Below are positions 55,243 to 63,611 of a stretch of DNA of 64,000 nucleotides, piece after piece. The stretch spans positions 1 to 64,000 of the forward strand of contig NZ_QTPP01000017.1 in assembly GCF_003853415.1 (NCBI RefSeq), written 5' to 3'. The notes under the pieces are model-generated. The model was not told the origin of the DNA. It ran no database searches and saw nothing but the letters and a program-made list of their open reading frames with translations. The number at the start of each line of letters is the position of its first letter. Position 1 is the stretch's first letter. This DNA comes from Burkholderia sp. Bp9142. GTDB lineage: Bacteria; Pseudomonadota; Gammaproteobacteria; Burkholderiales; Burkholderiaceae. A program made the position numbers and the translations under genes.

Positions 55243-56451
55243 CTACGCGGCCTTCAGCGCGCGCCGCGCCACTTCCGCGAAATAGCGCGCGCCGACCGGC
55301 AGGATCTCGTCGTTGAAATCGTAGCCCGCGTTGTGCAGCGGCACCCCGCCGCGCCCGGCCGCTTCGCCGTTGCCGATGAACACGAAGTTGCCCGGCACCG
55401 CCTGCAGGAACGCGCCGAAGTCTTCCGAGATCATCATCGGCTGCACGCCGGCGTTCACCGCGTCGGCGCCCGCGACCTGCGCGGCGGCCTGCACGGCCGT
55501 GTCGACCCATTCCGGGGAATTCACCGTCGGCGCGAACTCGTGCGTGTACTCGAACGTGCAGGTCGCGCCGTGCGTGCGGCAGATCCCTTCGCTGATCTCG
55601 CGCATCCGCGTTTCCAGCAGCGCCTGCACGTCGCGCGCATAGCTGCGCGTGTCGCCCTTGATCGTCACCGTCGACGGAATCACGTTGCGCAGCCCGTCGG
55701 TGATGAACTCCGTGCACGAGATCACGGCCTGCTGGCCCGGGTCGAGATTGCGCGACACGATCGTCTGCAGCGCGAGCACGATCTGCGAACCGATCACGAT
55801 CGGATCGATGCCCATGTGCGGGCGCGCCGCATGCGTGCCGCGCCCGTCGATCCGGATCACGAAGTTGTCCTCGCTCGCCATGATGCCGCCCGCGCGCGTC
55901 GAGAACGTGCCGGCGCGCATGCCCGGCATGTTGTGCGCGCCGAAGATCGCGTCGACCGGAAAGCGCTCGAACAGGCCGTCGGCCATCATCGCCTTCGCGC
56001 CGCGGCCATGCTCCTCGGCCGGCTGGAAGATGAAGCGCACCGTGCCGTCGAAGTCCTTGCGCTCGGCGAGCAGTTGCGCGGCGCCGAGCACCATCGACAT
56101 GTGACCGTCGTGCCCGCACGCGTGCATCTTGCCCGGCGTGCGCGACGCATGCTCGCGGCCCGGCGCGTGCTCGACGATGTTCAGCGCGTCCATGTCCGCG
56201 CGGATGCCGATCGCGCGCTTGCCGGTGCCGGCCGTCAGGTTCGCGACGAGGCCGGTGCCGCCGATCCCGCGATGCACGTCGAGCCCGAGCGTCGTCAGGA
56301 TGCGCGCGACGTAGTCCGACGTGTTCACTTCCTCGAAACCCGTCTCCGGGTGCTGGTGCAGATGCCGGCGCCAGGTCTTCAGCCGCCCCTGCAGCGTGCT
56401 TTCTTCCGTCGCGTCGATTGTGTCCATCGTGCCTGCCTCGTCGGTCGTCAT
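55243..56451 (-). CDS. M20D-type amidohydrolase (hippurate hydrolase-like)
   Basis: The 402-residue enzyme has the M20D pattern: IGIRADMDAL, HACGHDGHMSM (metal ligands), FQPAEEHGRGAKAM (catalytic and metal Glu), and a late SEDFGAFLQAVPG. It removes acyl groups from N-acyl amino acids or similar amides. It starts 14 bp after the diaminopropionate ammonia-lyase gene. This M20-plus-lyase pairing recalls the E. coli ygeX-ygeY neighbours. An alternative ATG is at 56427. Confidence 0.88.
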   Translation of the reverse strand: MTTDEAGTMDTIDATEESTLQGRLKTWRRHLHQHPETGFEEVNTSDYVARILTTLGLDVHRGIGGTGLVANLTAGTGKRAIGIRADMDALNIVEHAPGREHASRTPGKMHACGHDGHMSMVLGAAQLLAERKDFDGTVRFIFQPAEEHGRGAKAMMADGLFERFPVDAIFGAHNMPGMRAGTFSTRAGGIMASEDNFVIRIDGRGTHAARPHMGIDPIVIGSQIVLALQTIVSRNLDPGQQAVISCTEFITDGLRNVIPSTVTIKGDTRSYARDVQALLETRMREISEGICRTHGATCTFEYTHEFAPTVNSPEWVDTAVQAAAQVAGADAVNAGVQPMMISEDFGAFLQAVPGNFVFIGNGEAAGRGGVPLHNAGYDFNDEILPVGARYFAEVARRALKAA

Positions 56452-56465
56452 GTCGTTCGGTCCGC

Positions 56466-57701
56466 TCAGGCCATCGCGGCCGCGCGGTTCAGCCAGTCGC
56501 GCTGGCGCGCCAGCACCGCATCGGCCGTGTCGCCGACGCAGCGCCGGTAGACGGACGGCGCGGTCGCGCCTTCCGTGTTGATCGCCAGCACCCGCGAATG
56601 CGCATCGAGCCCGGCCTCACGCGCCAGCGCCGGGTCGCGCATCAGCGCGGTCAGCCCCGCGATGCCCGCCGCGCCCGATTCGCCAGACACGAACGGCACG
56701 TCGCGTTCGCTGCCGGCAGCGAGCGCGCGCATCGCCTGCACCGCGTCGTCGTCGTCGATCAGCATGAAGTGGTCGATGCACGGCTCGAGGAAATCCCATG
56801 CGAGCGGCGACGCCTCGCCGCACGCGAGCCCGGCCATCACCGAGTCGACGCTGCCGGTCGCCTTCGCCGCTCGCCCGGCGAGCGCGCTCTGGTACAGGCA
56901 GTCGGCCTGGCGCGGCTCGACGACGATGAAATGCGGCCGCTGCGCGCCAGCATGCTCCCAAAGATAGCTCGCGATGCCGGCCGCGAGACCGCCGACGCCG
57001 CCCTGCAGGAACACGTGCGTGAACGGCCGGCCGTCGGCACCCGCCGGCTGCTGCGCGAGCACTTCGGCCGCGATCACGCCGTAGCCCTGCATCACGTCGC
57101 GCGGAATCGCTTCATAGCCGTCGTACGATGTATCCGACACCACGTGCCAGCCGTTCGCGTCCGCAAGCTGCGCGGCATGGACGACCGATTCGTCGTAGTT
57201 GCCGGCGATCCGCACGATCCGTGCGCCGTGCGCGGCGATCGCGTGCTCGCGCTCCGCGTCGACATGCGCGTGCAGCACGATCACGCAGCGGCAGCCGATC
57301 GCGCGCGCGGCCGCGGCCAGTGCGCGGCCGTGATTGCCGTCGGTCGCGCTGATCACCGTGAGATCGGCCAGCGACGCCGCGTAACGGCCCGTGACGAGCC
57401 CCTGCGGATCGAGCGCCTCGTTGCGCCGCAGCCGCTTCACGAGCCGCATCAGCGCGATCGGCGCGCCGAGCGCCTTGAAGCTGCCGAGCGGCGAGCGGCA
57501 CGCCTCGTCCTTCACGCTGACGCTCGCGACGCCGAGCCGCGCGGCCAGGCCGGGCAGCGCGCGCAGCGGCGTGTGCGCGGCGCCGACGAGCGGCCAGTGC
57601 GACAGCCACGCGCCGCTCTCGTCGGCCGCGGCGATGTTCATGACGCGGTGCAGGGCGTCGGGATAGTCGGTGCGCGACGCGCGGGGATTGGCGATCAGCA
57701 T
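56466..57701 (-). CDS. dpaL: Diaminopropionate ammonia-lyase family PLP enzyme
   Basis: The 411-residue fold-type II PLP enzyme has Schiff-base lysine K76 in PLGSFKALG, an SATDGNHGRALA cofactor loop, and a glycine-rich phosphate loop in FLQGGVGGLAAG. It should convert 2,3-diaminopropionate to pyruvate and ammonia; threonine dehydratase-like activity is the alternative. The ATG at 57701 is chosen because the earlier 21 codons are arginine-rich and not family-like. It is divergent from an Lrp/AsnC regulator. Confidence 0.85.
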   Translation of the reverse strand: MLIANPRASRTDYPDALHRVMNIAAADESGAWLSHWPLVGAAHTPLRALPGLAARLGVASVSVKDEACRSPLGSFKALGAPIALMRLVKRLRRNEALDPQGLVTGRYAASLADLTVISATDGNHGRALAAAARAIGCRCVIVLHAHVDAEREHAIAAHGARIVRIAGNYDESVVHAAQLADANGWHVVSDTSYDGYEAIPRDVMQGYGVIAAEVLAQQPAGADGRPFTHVFLQGGVGGLAAGIASYLWEHAGAQRPHFIVVEPRQADCLYQSALAGRAAKATGSVDSVMAGLACGEASPLAWDFLEPCIDHFMLIDDDDAVQAMRALAAGSERDVPFVSGESGAAGIAGLTALMRDPALAREAGLDAHSRVLAINTEGATAPSVYRRCVGDTADAVLARQRDWLNRAAAMA

Positions 57702-57881
57702 GGCGGGAAGACTCCGGATAAGGGCCGCGCGGGCGGCCCGTCGATGGATGCGGTGCGTGCGCATACGGGTTGCGCTCGCCGTCGGTCCGAAAAATAATAT
57801 TGCACATGCCGGGCAACAAAATCGCCAAATCGGCGGCCCGGACGCAAAAATTTCTCATTCTTTCGAGGTTGCCACGCCATC

Positions 57882-58358
57882 ATGCCCACCCCACTCGATG
57901 CGTTCGATCGCAAGCTGCTGATGGAAGTCCAGCGCGACGCGAACACGCCGCAGAACGAACTCGGCGCCCGCGTGAACCTGTCGACCGCCGCCGTGAACCG
58001 CCGCCTGCGGCGGCTCGCGGAAGACGGCGTGATCGAGCGCTATACGGCCGTCGTCGCGCCGGAGAAGGTCGATCATCCGCTGACGATCGTCGTGAACGTC
58101 GAGGTCGAGAGCGAGCAGATCGACCAGCTCGACGCGATGAAGCGGACTTTCGAGCGCTGCCCGCAGATCCAGCAGTGCTACTACGTGACCGGGGAATGGG
58201 ATTTCGTGCTGATCCTCGCCGTGCGCAACATGGATCAGTACAACGCGCTCACGCGCGAGCTGTTCTTCGCGAACAACAACGTGAAGCGGTTCAAGACGCT
58301 GGTGAGCATGAGCCGCGTGAAGGTCGGGCTCGAGGTGCCGGTGGATCCCGACGCGTGA
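57882..58358 (+). CDS. Lrp/AsnC-family transcriptional regulator
   Basis: The 158-residue protein has an N-terminal HTH (about 4-60; LGARVNLSTAAVNRRLRRLAEDG) and an RAM/AsnC ligand domain (about 65-150; CYYVTGEWDFVLILAVRNM). It reads away from dpaL and the M20 gene across a 180-bp region that is unusually A/T-rich for this window (AAAAATAATATT near 57789-57800), as Lrp-type sites often are. Control of dpaL and the M20 gene is the likely role. Confidence 0.9.
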   Translation: MPTPLDAFDRKLLMEVQRDANTPQNELGARVNLSTAAVNRRLRRLAEDGVIERYTAVVAPEKVDHPLTIVVNVEVESEQIDQLDAMKRTFERCPQIQQCYYVTGEWDFVLILAVRNMDQYNALTRELFFANNNVKRFKTLVSMSRVKVGLEVPVDPDA

Positions 58359-58360
58359 CG

Positions 58361-58978
58361 TCAGCGCCCGTCGGCGGCCAATGACCCGAAAAACGTCGCG
58401 ACCTTCGCCTTGCTCGTCTTCTGCAGGCGCGACATGAGCCCGTGATCGACGTGCCGCAGCCCGTAGGTCTCGCCGATGTCGCGCTGCAACCGGCACCACA
58501 GATGGCTCGCGATCTCCGCGTCGACCATCGCCCGGTGAGCGCGGCCCGCCTGCGGCAGGCGCAGCATGTCCGCGAGGCTCGACAGGCGGTGACTTCGCGC
58601 GTGCGGGTAGATGCGCCGCGCGACGAGCAGCGTGCAGGCAAACGCATGCTCGGCCGCCATGCCGAGCATCCCGAGCTCCGCCTGCCAGAACCGCTTGTCG
58701 AAACCGGCGTTGTGCGCGACGACGGGATGGCTGCCGACAAACGCGGCGGCTTCCTTCATGACCTTCGACACCGGCGGCGCCGATGCAATCATCTCGTTGG
58801 TGATCCCGGTGAGCGCGACGACGTCGGACGGAATGCGGCGCCCCGCGTTCATGAGGCTCTGGTAACGGTCGACGATCTCGCCGTCGCGCAGAAGGATCAC
58901 GGCGATCTCGGTCGCCCTGTCCCCCATGTTCGGAGAAAGCCCGGTTGTTTCGAAGTCGAGTACCGCTACGGTTTGCAT
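58361..58978 (-). CDS. DnaQ-like 3'-5' exonuclease (DEDDh)
   Basis: The 205-residue exonuclease has Exo I (VLDFETTGLSP, D8 and E10), Exo II around VAHNAGFDKRFW, and Exo III AHRAMVDAEIAS (DEDDh class). It could serve in DNA repair or RNA trimming. It is separate from PolIII epsilon, which is longer and has a Pol-binding tail. It converges with the Lrp gene, ending 3 bp away. Confidence 0.9.
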   Translation of the reverse strand: MQTVAVLDFETTGLSPNMGDRATEIAVILLRDGEIVDRYQSLMNAGRRIPSDVVALTGITNEMIASAPPVSKVMKEAAAFVGSHPVVAHNAGFDKRFWQAELGMLGMAAEHAFACTLLVARRIYPHARSHRLSSLADMLRLPQAGRAHRAMVDAEIASHLWCRLQRDIGETYGLRHVDHGLMSRLQKTSKAKVATFFGSLAADGR

Positions 58979-59165
58979 GGTCGAATCAGAGGAAGGATAC
59001 CTGGCGAGGCGAGGCGCGTCGGTCAGGACGCGTCACACCGACGAGAAAGCGCCATAGTATCCCCGGATGCGGCGTCCGGCGGCAAACGCCATCGTCATGC
59101 ACGGCTCATCGACGTTTCCGTGCGGACAGGCCAGCACGCTCGCCACATCCGCCGCGAGCAACGGC

Positions 59166-59199
59166 GAATGTACCGATGCGTCTGCACATCGGTACATTC
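59166..59199. repeat. Perfect 13-bp inverted repeat after the tannase gene
   Basis: GAATGTACCGATG (59166-59178) is perfectly mirrored at 59187-59199 with an 8-base loop. It lies 15 bp past the tannase stop and between two minus-strand genes. It has lower GC than typical hairpins here and no T run, so it may be a terminator, a processing site, or an operator for a TetR-type protein. Confidence 0.6.
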
Positions 59200-59213
59200 A
59201 CACGCCCTCCCGG

Positions 59214-60938
59214 TCAGCGGCAACTGAAGCTCGCCGCCGAGTTCACGTCGCCCGATCCGTTGTAGCGCGCGACCTGCGGATACGGGCACAGCGGACGCGT
59301 GCGTGCCGCCCCCCACGACGCCGGCACGTCGGCATTCGGCACCGCGTTCGTCGTGTCGCGCGCGGCAGCGACGATCGCCGTGGGCGCCTGCCCCTGCTCG
59401 ACCCACGCGACGAGCGGCGTCAGCATGTCGAACTGGTCGGCCGCCGGCCCGCCCGAGCAATGGTTCATGCCCGGCACCGGATAGAAGCGCGCGAAGCCCG
59501 ACGCGTCGCCGCCGTTCGCCTGCGCGAGCCGGCCGTACCAGTCGCTCGTGTCGTTGAACGAGAACACCGGGTCGCCGGTGCCGTGATAGACGAGCAGCTT
59601 CGCGCCGCGCGACTTCAGCGCGGACAGGTTGGTCTCGTCGGGCGGCGTCATGAACGACCACGCGGATTGCGTGTACACGCCGCTCGTCGCGAAGATCGCC
59701 GGCGCGTCGTTGTCCATGTCGAAGCCGAACGCGAAGCCGGCGAGGTTCGCGAGCGTCGCGGCGGTCTTGGGCGGCGTCATGAACACGAACGCCAGCGCGG
59801 CCGGGTCGAGCGTGACCGAGTTCGACTGCTTCCACGCGGCCCAGCCGCCGGCGGCCATGCCGGGATCGTACGGGAAGCTCGCATAGAGCGCCGTGCCCGC
59901 GCTGTTGCGCGCGCCCGCGAACACGTTCTCGAGCGCGCTCTTCTGCGCGGTGGTCAGGCAGGCGCCGGTGCGCGTGTCGTTCGCGCAGGTCGGGACGTCC
60001 GCTTCGACACTGAAGTGCGCCTGGCACGCGGCGACGTCCTGCACCATCCCGTCGGTCGTGCCGTCGAGCGCATCGCACTTGTCGAGAATCCTCGCGCCGA
60101 CGTACCGGCGCTCCGCGTCGGTGAAGCCGCTGCGGATGTCCGGCAGCCCGTTCGTCCCGGTCGCCGACGCGATCTTCGCGAACTGCTGCGCGCCGTATAT
60201 CTCGCCGATCGCCGCCTTCGGCAGGTGGAAGCCCGGATCGCCCGCGATGATCCCGTCATAGTCGCCCGCGTTGCGCACGGCCGTGACCATTGCGTGACGG
60301 CCGCCGTTCGAGCAGCCGCCGAAATAGCTGCGATCCGGCGCCTTCCCGTACGCGAGCCGGATCACCTGCTTCGCCATCGGCGTGAGCGCGTCGACGGCAC
60401 CGTAGCCGTAGTCGAGCCGCGCCTGCGGATCGAGGCCGAACAGCGGATTCTGCGCGGCGCTGTGCCCGGAATCCGAGCTGATCACCGCGAAGCCCATGTT
60501 CAGCGCGTCGGTCAACGGCCCGCCGCCGCCGATTTCGCCGGTCGCGGTCAACACGTTGCCGTCGAACCCGCCGTTCGCCTGGTAGAAGAAGCGGCCGTTC
60601 CACGCCTTCGGCAAGCGCATCTCGAAGCCGATCGCGTAGGTCTTGCCGTCCACCGCGCTCACGCGCTCGTTCATCTTCCCTTCGATCACGCAGTGTTCGG
60701 CGATCGGCTTGCCGGCCACCGTCAGCGCGCCGGCGGCCGCGGTCGTCACCGACGTGAACGACGTGTTCGCATACGCGAGCTTCGCGGCGAGCGCGTCGCA
60801 GGCCTGCGTCATCGCGGCCGGCGTCGCGGCGCTCATATGCGTCGGCGCGGCGCTGACCGAATCGTCGCCGCCGCAGCCGGCGAGCATGGCCGCCGCGGAC
60901 AGCGGCGCGATACAGAGGAATGCAGATTTCCTGTTCAA
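59214..60938 (-). CDS. Tannase/feruloyl-esterase family lipoprotein
   Basis: The 574-residue protein has a lipoprotein signal with lipobox LAGC (C22). It belongs to the tannase family (PF07519-type): nucleophile motif GCSNGG near residue 205, a metal-binding loop region (DALDGTTDGMVQD), the Asp motif GTGDPVFS and the His motif GMNHCSGG. Members cut gallate or ferulate esters from plant material. Placement 28 bp after a porin and downstream of an MFS and a feruloyl-CoA synthase favours hydroxycinnamate esters. Confidence 0.9.
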   Translation of the reverse strand: MNRKSAFLCIAPLSAAAMLAGCGGDDSVSAAPTHMSAATPAAMTQACDALAAKLAYANTSFTSVTTAAAGALTVAGKPIAEHCVIEGKMNERVSAVDGKTYAIGFEMRLPKAWNGRFFYQANGGFDGNVLTATGEIGGGGPLTDALNMGFAVISSDSGHSAAQNPLFGLDPQARLDYGYGAVDALTPMAKQVIRLAYGKAPDRSYFGGCSNGGRHAMVTAVRNAGDYDGIIAGDPGFHLPKAAIGEIYGAQQFAKIASATGTNGLPDIRSGFTDAERRYVGARILDKCDALDGTTDGMVQDVAACQAHFSVEADVPTCANDTRTGACLTTAQKSALENVFAGARNSAGTALYASFPYDPGMAAGGWAAWKQSNSVTLDPAALAFVFMTPPKTAATLANLAGFAFGFDMDNDAPAIFATSGVYTQSAWSFMTPPDETNLSALKSRGAKLLVYHGTGDPVFSFNDTSDWYGRLAQANGGDASGFARFYPVPGMNHCSGGPAADQFDMLTPLVAWVEQGQAPTAIVAAARDTTNAVPNADVPASWGAARTRPLCPYPQVARYNGSGDVNSAASFSCR

Positions 60939-60966
60939 GATATCTCCCGTTCGTCAGGCTGCCGGA

Positions 60967-62115
60967 TCAGAACATGTGCCGCACGCCGACCATCGCGCCG
61001 AGCTGCCCCATCCCTGCGCCGGGCGTCGTGCCGGCACCGCCGCCGCTGACCGCGTAGCGCGCATGCGCGCTGTTCCACAGATACGACGATTGCGCGTAGA
61101 CGGCCGTGCGCTTGGTCAGCAGATAGGTCGCGCGCAGCGTGGCCATCGTCGCGCGCGTGTCGTGCGCGCTGTTGACGATCCGGTAGCCTTCGCCGTCGAC
61201 GACGAAATCGGGCTTCACCGCATACGACGCGCCGACGAAGAACAGGTCCGAATGCGCACCGGCCGCGGCCGGCGAACCGGTCGACACGCGCCGCCCGATC
61301 CAGCCCGCGCCGATCCGCGCGCCGGCCGCCTGCGCATAGGCGCTCACGTGCGCGCGCGCGTCCTTGCCGCCGCTGCTCGTGAACGGGACCGGCGCGACGC
61401 CGTCGAAGAAGTTCGCGGCCGCGCCGGTGCCGCCGCGCTGCTCCTCGTACGACGCCGCCGCGCCAAAATACGCGCTGTCGTACTTGAGCATCACCGACCA
61501 GTTGCGGCACTGCACCGCATCGCCCGGCACCTGCCCCGCACACGTGCCCTGCCCCGGCGAGTTGCCGGTGCCCGCGCCGTCGCGGCCGAACGAATACGCG
61601 GCGCCGAGCGTCACGCCGCGATACGAACCGACGTAGGTCACCGCGTTGTCGGCTCGGCCGTTCGGCACGTACGCGTCGAACGAGCCGAGCCCGTAGATGT
61701 CGGGGCCGATGATGTCCGCGCCCTGCAGCGCGAGATAGGTCATCGTGTACTGCCGGCCGAACGCGAGCGTGCCGAACCCGCTCTTCAGTCCGACGAACGC
61801 CTGCCGCCCGAACAGCCGGCCGCCCTGCCCGAGATCGCCGCCGCGCACGTTGAAACCGCTTTCGAGCGTGAATACCGCCTGGTAGCCGCCACCGAGATCC
61901 TCGGTGCCGCGCAGGCCCCAGCGCGACGGCAGTTCGCCCGTCACGCCCGGCATGCGCACCACGTGATCGCCGGCCGCGTTCGCGTGCGACACGAACTCGA
62001 CGCCCGTGTCGATGATCCCGTACAGCGTCACGCTCGACTGCGCGTGCGCGCCCGGCGCGGCGAGCGCGCAGCATGCGCCGGCGGCCAGCAGGCCGTTCCT
62101 TGTCTTCGTTTTCAT
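60967..62115 (-). CDS. Burkholderia-type general porin
   Basis: The 382-residue porin has a signal peptide (about 1-25, ending AHA). The mature start SSVTLYGIIDTGVEFVSHAN is a classic OmpC-like beginning, followed by SRWGLRGTEDLGGG and GRQAFVGLKS. The last residues VGVRHMF end in phenylalanine. It forms a trimeric pore, probably for aromatic acids or esters in this cluster. The gap to the MFS gene is 60 bp. Confidence 0.92.
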   Translation of the reverse strand: MKTKTRNGLLAAGACCALAAPGAHAQSSVTLYGIIDTGVEFVSHANAAGDHVVRMPGVTGELPSRWGLRGTEDLGGGYQAVFTLESGFNVRGGDLGQGGRLFGRQAFVGLKSGFGTLAFGRQYTMTYLALQGADIIGPDIYGLGSFDAYVPNGRADNAVTYVGSYRGVTLGAAYSFGRDGAGTGNSPGQGTCAGQVPGDAVQCRNWSVMLKYDSAYFGAAASYEEQRGGTGAAANFFDGVAPVPFTSSGGKDARAHVSAYAQAAGARIGAGWIGRRVSTGSPAAAGAHSDLFFVGASYAVKPDFVVDGEGYRIVNSAHDTRATMATLRATYLLTKRTAVYAQSSYLWNSAHARYAVSGGGAGTTPGAGMGQLGAMVGVRHMF

Positions 62116-62175
62116 GTCGTCTCCAGACCTGGGTGAATCGCGCGCTCTGACGGCGCGCATTAAAGAAACGAAGCG

Positions 62176-63381
62176 TCAGTCGCCGGCTTGCGGGCGGCGA
62201 ATCAGCACCAGCGCGGCGACGGCCGCGACGAGCGTGACGGGGATGCTCGCGCCGATCACGACCGGCGCGCTGCGACCGGCGGCCAGCAGCGTCGCGGCCG
62301 CGAGCGGCCCGACGACGGAACCGAGCCGGCCGACGGCCACTGCCGTGCCAACGCCGGTGCCGCGCATCGCGGTCGGGTAGTAGATCGCCGCGAGCGCATA
62401 CAGCACCGACTGCCCGCCGACCACGAACATCCCGGCCGCGAACGCGGCCGCCGCGAGCGACGCGAACCCGGGCGCGGCCGCGAGCGCGGCGAGCGACAGC
62501 ACGATCCCGACATACATGCCGCCGACCACGCGCGACGCGCGCATCCGGTCGAGCGCCGCGCCGATGCCGAGCGCGCCGAGCCCCGCGCCGACGTTGAACG
62601 CGATCTGCACGAGGCCGACGTGCCCGCGGTCGAGCCCGCGCGCGGCCATCAGCGACGGCAGCCAGTTCAGCAGGAAGTAGAGGACGATCAGCGTGCAGAA
62701 GTAGCTGACCCACAGCGCGATCGTCGACGTCGTGCGGCCGTCGCCGAACAGCGTGTGCGTGACGCTCGTGCGCGCGGCCGGCGTGCCGGCGACGTCGAGA
62801 TACGCGCGCGATTCCGGCAGGAACCACACGAGCAGCGGGACGAGCAGCAGCGGCCCGGCGCCGCCGACGTAGAAGATGTGCCGCCATTCGGTATCGCCGG
62901 CGAGCAGCACGCCGATCAACGACGCGATCACGCCACCGAACGGAATGCCGCAATACATCGTGGCCACCGCGCTGCTGCGCGAGCGCGGCTCGACCGCTTC
63001 GGACGACAGCGCGATCAGGTTCGGCATCGCACCGCCGAGGCCGATGCCGGTCAGCACGCGCACGACGACCAGCATCGCGAAGCTCGATACCTGCGCGGTG
63101 GCGATCGACAGCAGTCCGAACAGCACGACCGATGCGATCAGCACGCGCTTGCGCCCGATCCGGTCGGCGAGCCGACCGCCGAGCATCGCGCCCGGCAGCA
63201 GCCCGAAGGTGCCCGCGCTGAACGCGATGCCCATCTGCGACACGCTCAGCCCGAATTCGCGCGCCATGCGCGGCGCGGCGACGCCGACCGACTGCAGGTC
63301 GAGCCCTTCGAGAAGGGCGATCGCGAAACACAGCGCGAGCGTGGTCGCGACCGTGGGTTTTTCGGCAACGTAAGTGTTCAT
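62176..63381 (-). CDS. MFS transporter, aromatic-acid:H+ symporter type (MhpT-like)
   Basis: The 401-residue protein has 12 hydrophobic segments. The AAHS signature is visible as GLLPGAMLGGRLADRIGRKRVL, with key GGRLADRIGRKR, and an early acidic LLEGLDLQSVG motif. It likely imports a hydroxycinnamate or phenylpropanoid. A GGAGAC ribosome site precedes the ATG at 63381. It comes after the feruloyl-CoA synthase gene in transcription order. Confidence 0.9.
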   Translation of the reverse strand: MNTYVAEKPTVATTLALCFAIALLEGLDLQSVGVAAPRMAREFGLSVSQMGIAFSAGTFGLLPGAMLGGRLADRIGRKRVLIASVVLFGLLSIATAQVSSFAMLVVVRVLTGIGLGGAMPNLIALSSEAVEPRSRSSAVATMYCGIPFGGVIASLIGVLLAGDTEWRHIFYVGGAGPLLLVPLLVWFLPESRAYLDVAGTPAARTSVTHTLFGDGRTTSTIALWVSYFCTLIVLYFLLNWLPSLMAARGLDRGHVGLVQIAFNVGAGLGALGIGAALDRMRASRVVGGMYVGIVLSLAALAAAPGFASLAAAAFAAGMFVVGGQSVLYALAAIYYPTAMRGTGVGTAVAVGRLGSVVGPLAAATLLAAGRSAPVVIGASIPVTLVAAVAALVLIRRPQAGD

Positions 63382-63560
63382 CTTGTCTCCAGTCCCATGT
63401 CTTGTCGTCGGTCGACCATGCAACGGCCGCCGCGCGCCGACGCCGGCCAGTGGCGGATCGGCGCGCGAGGTGTCGCATGAACGGCCGCCCTTATCAGGCA
63501 GCCTGATTCACTGGCCGCAAGAACGCCTGCCGGTGTCGTGGCCGGCCGGTCGTTGTGCCT

Positions 63561-63600
63561 GCTTGTTCCTGCTTGTTCCTGCTTGTTCCTGCTTGTTCCT
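63561..63600. repeat. Perfect 10-bp tandem repeat, four copies
   Basis: GCTTGTTCCT occurs four times without mismatch, with partial units on both sides (TGCCT before, GCCGGT after). It lies in the 230-bp gap between the feruloyl-CoA synthase stop and the MFS start. In the direction of transcription it reads AGGAACAAGC. It is a simple-sequence locus prone to copy-number change. Confidence 0.9.
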
Positions 63601-63611
63601 GCCGGTGCTGC

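Noticed and set aside
63561..63600. CRISPR repeats
   Set aside because: The units are only 10 bp and directly adjacent, so this is a minisatellite.
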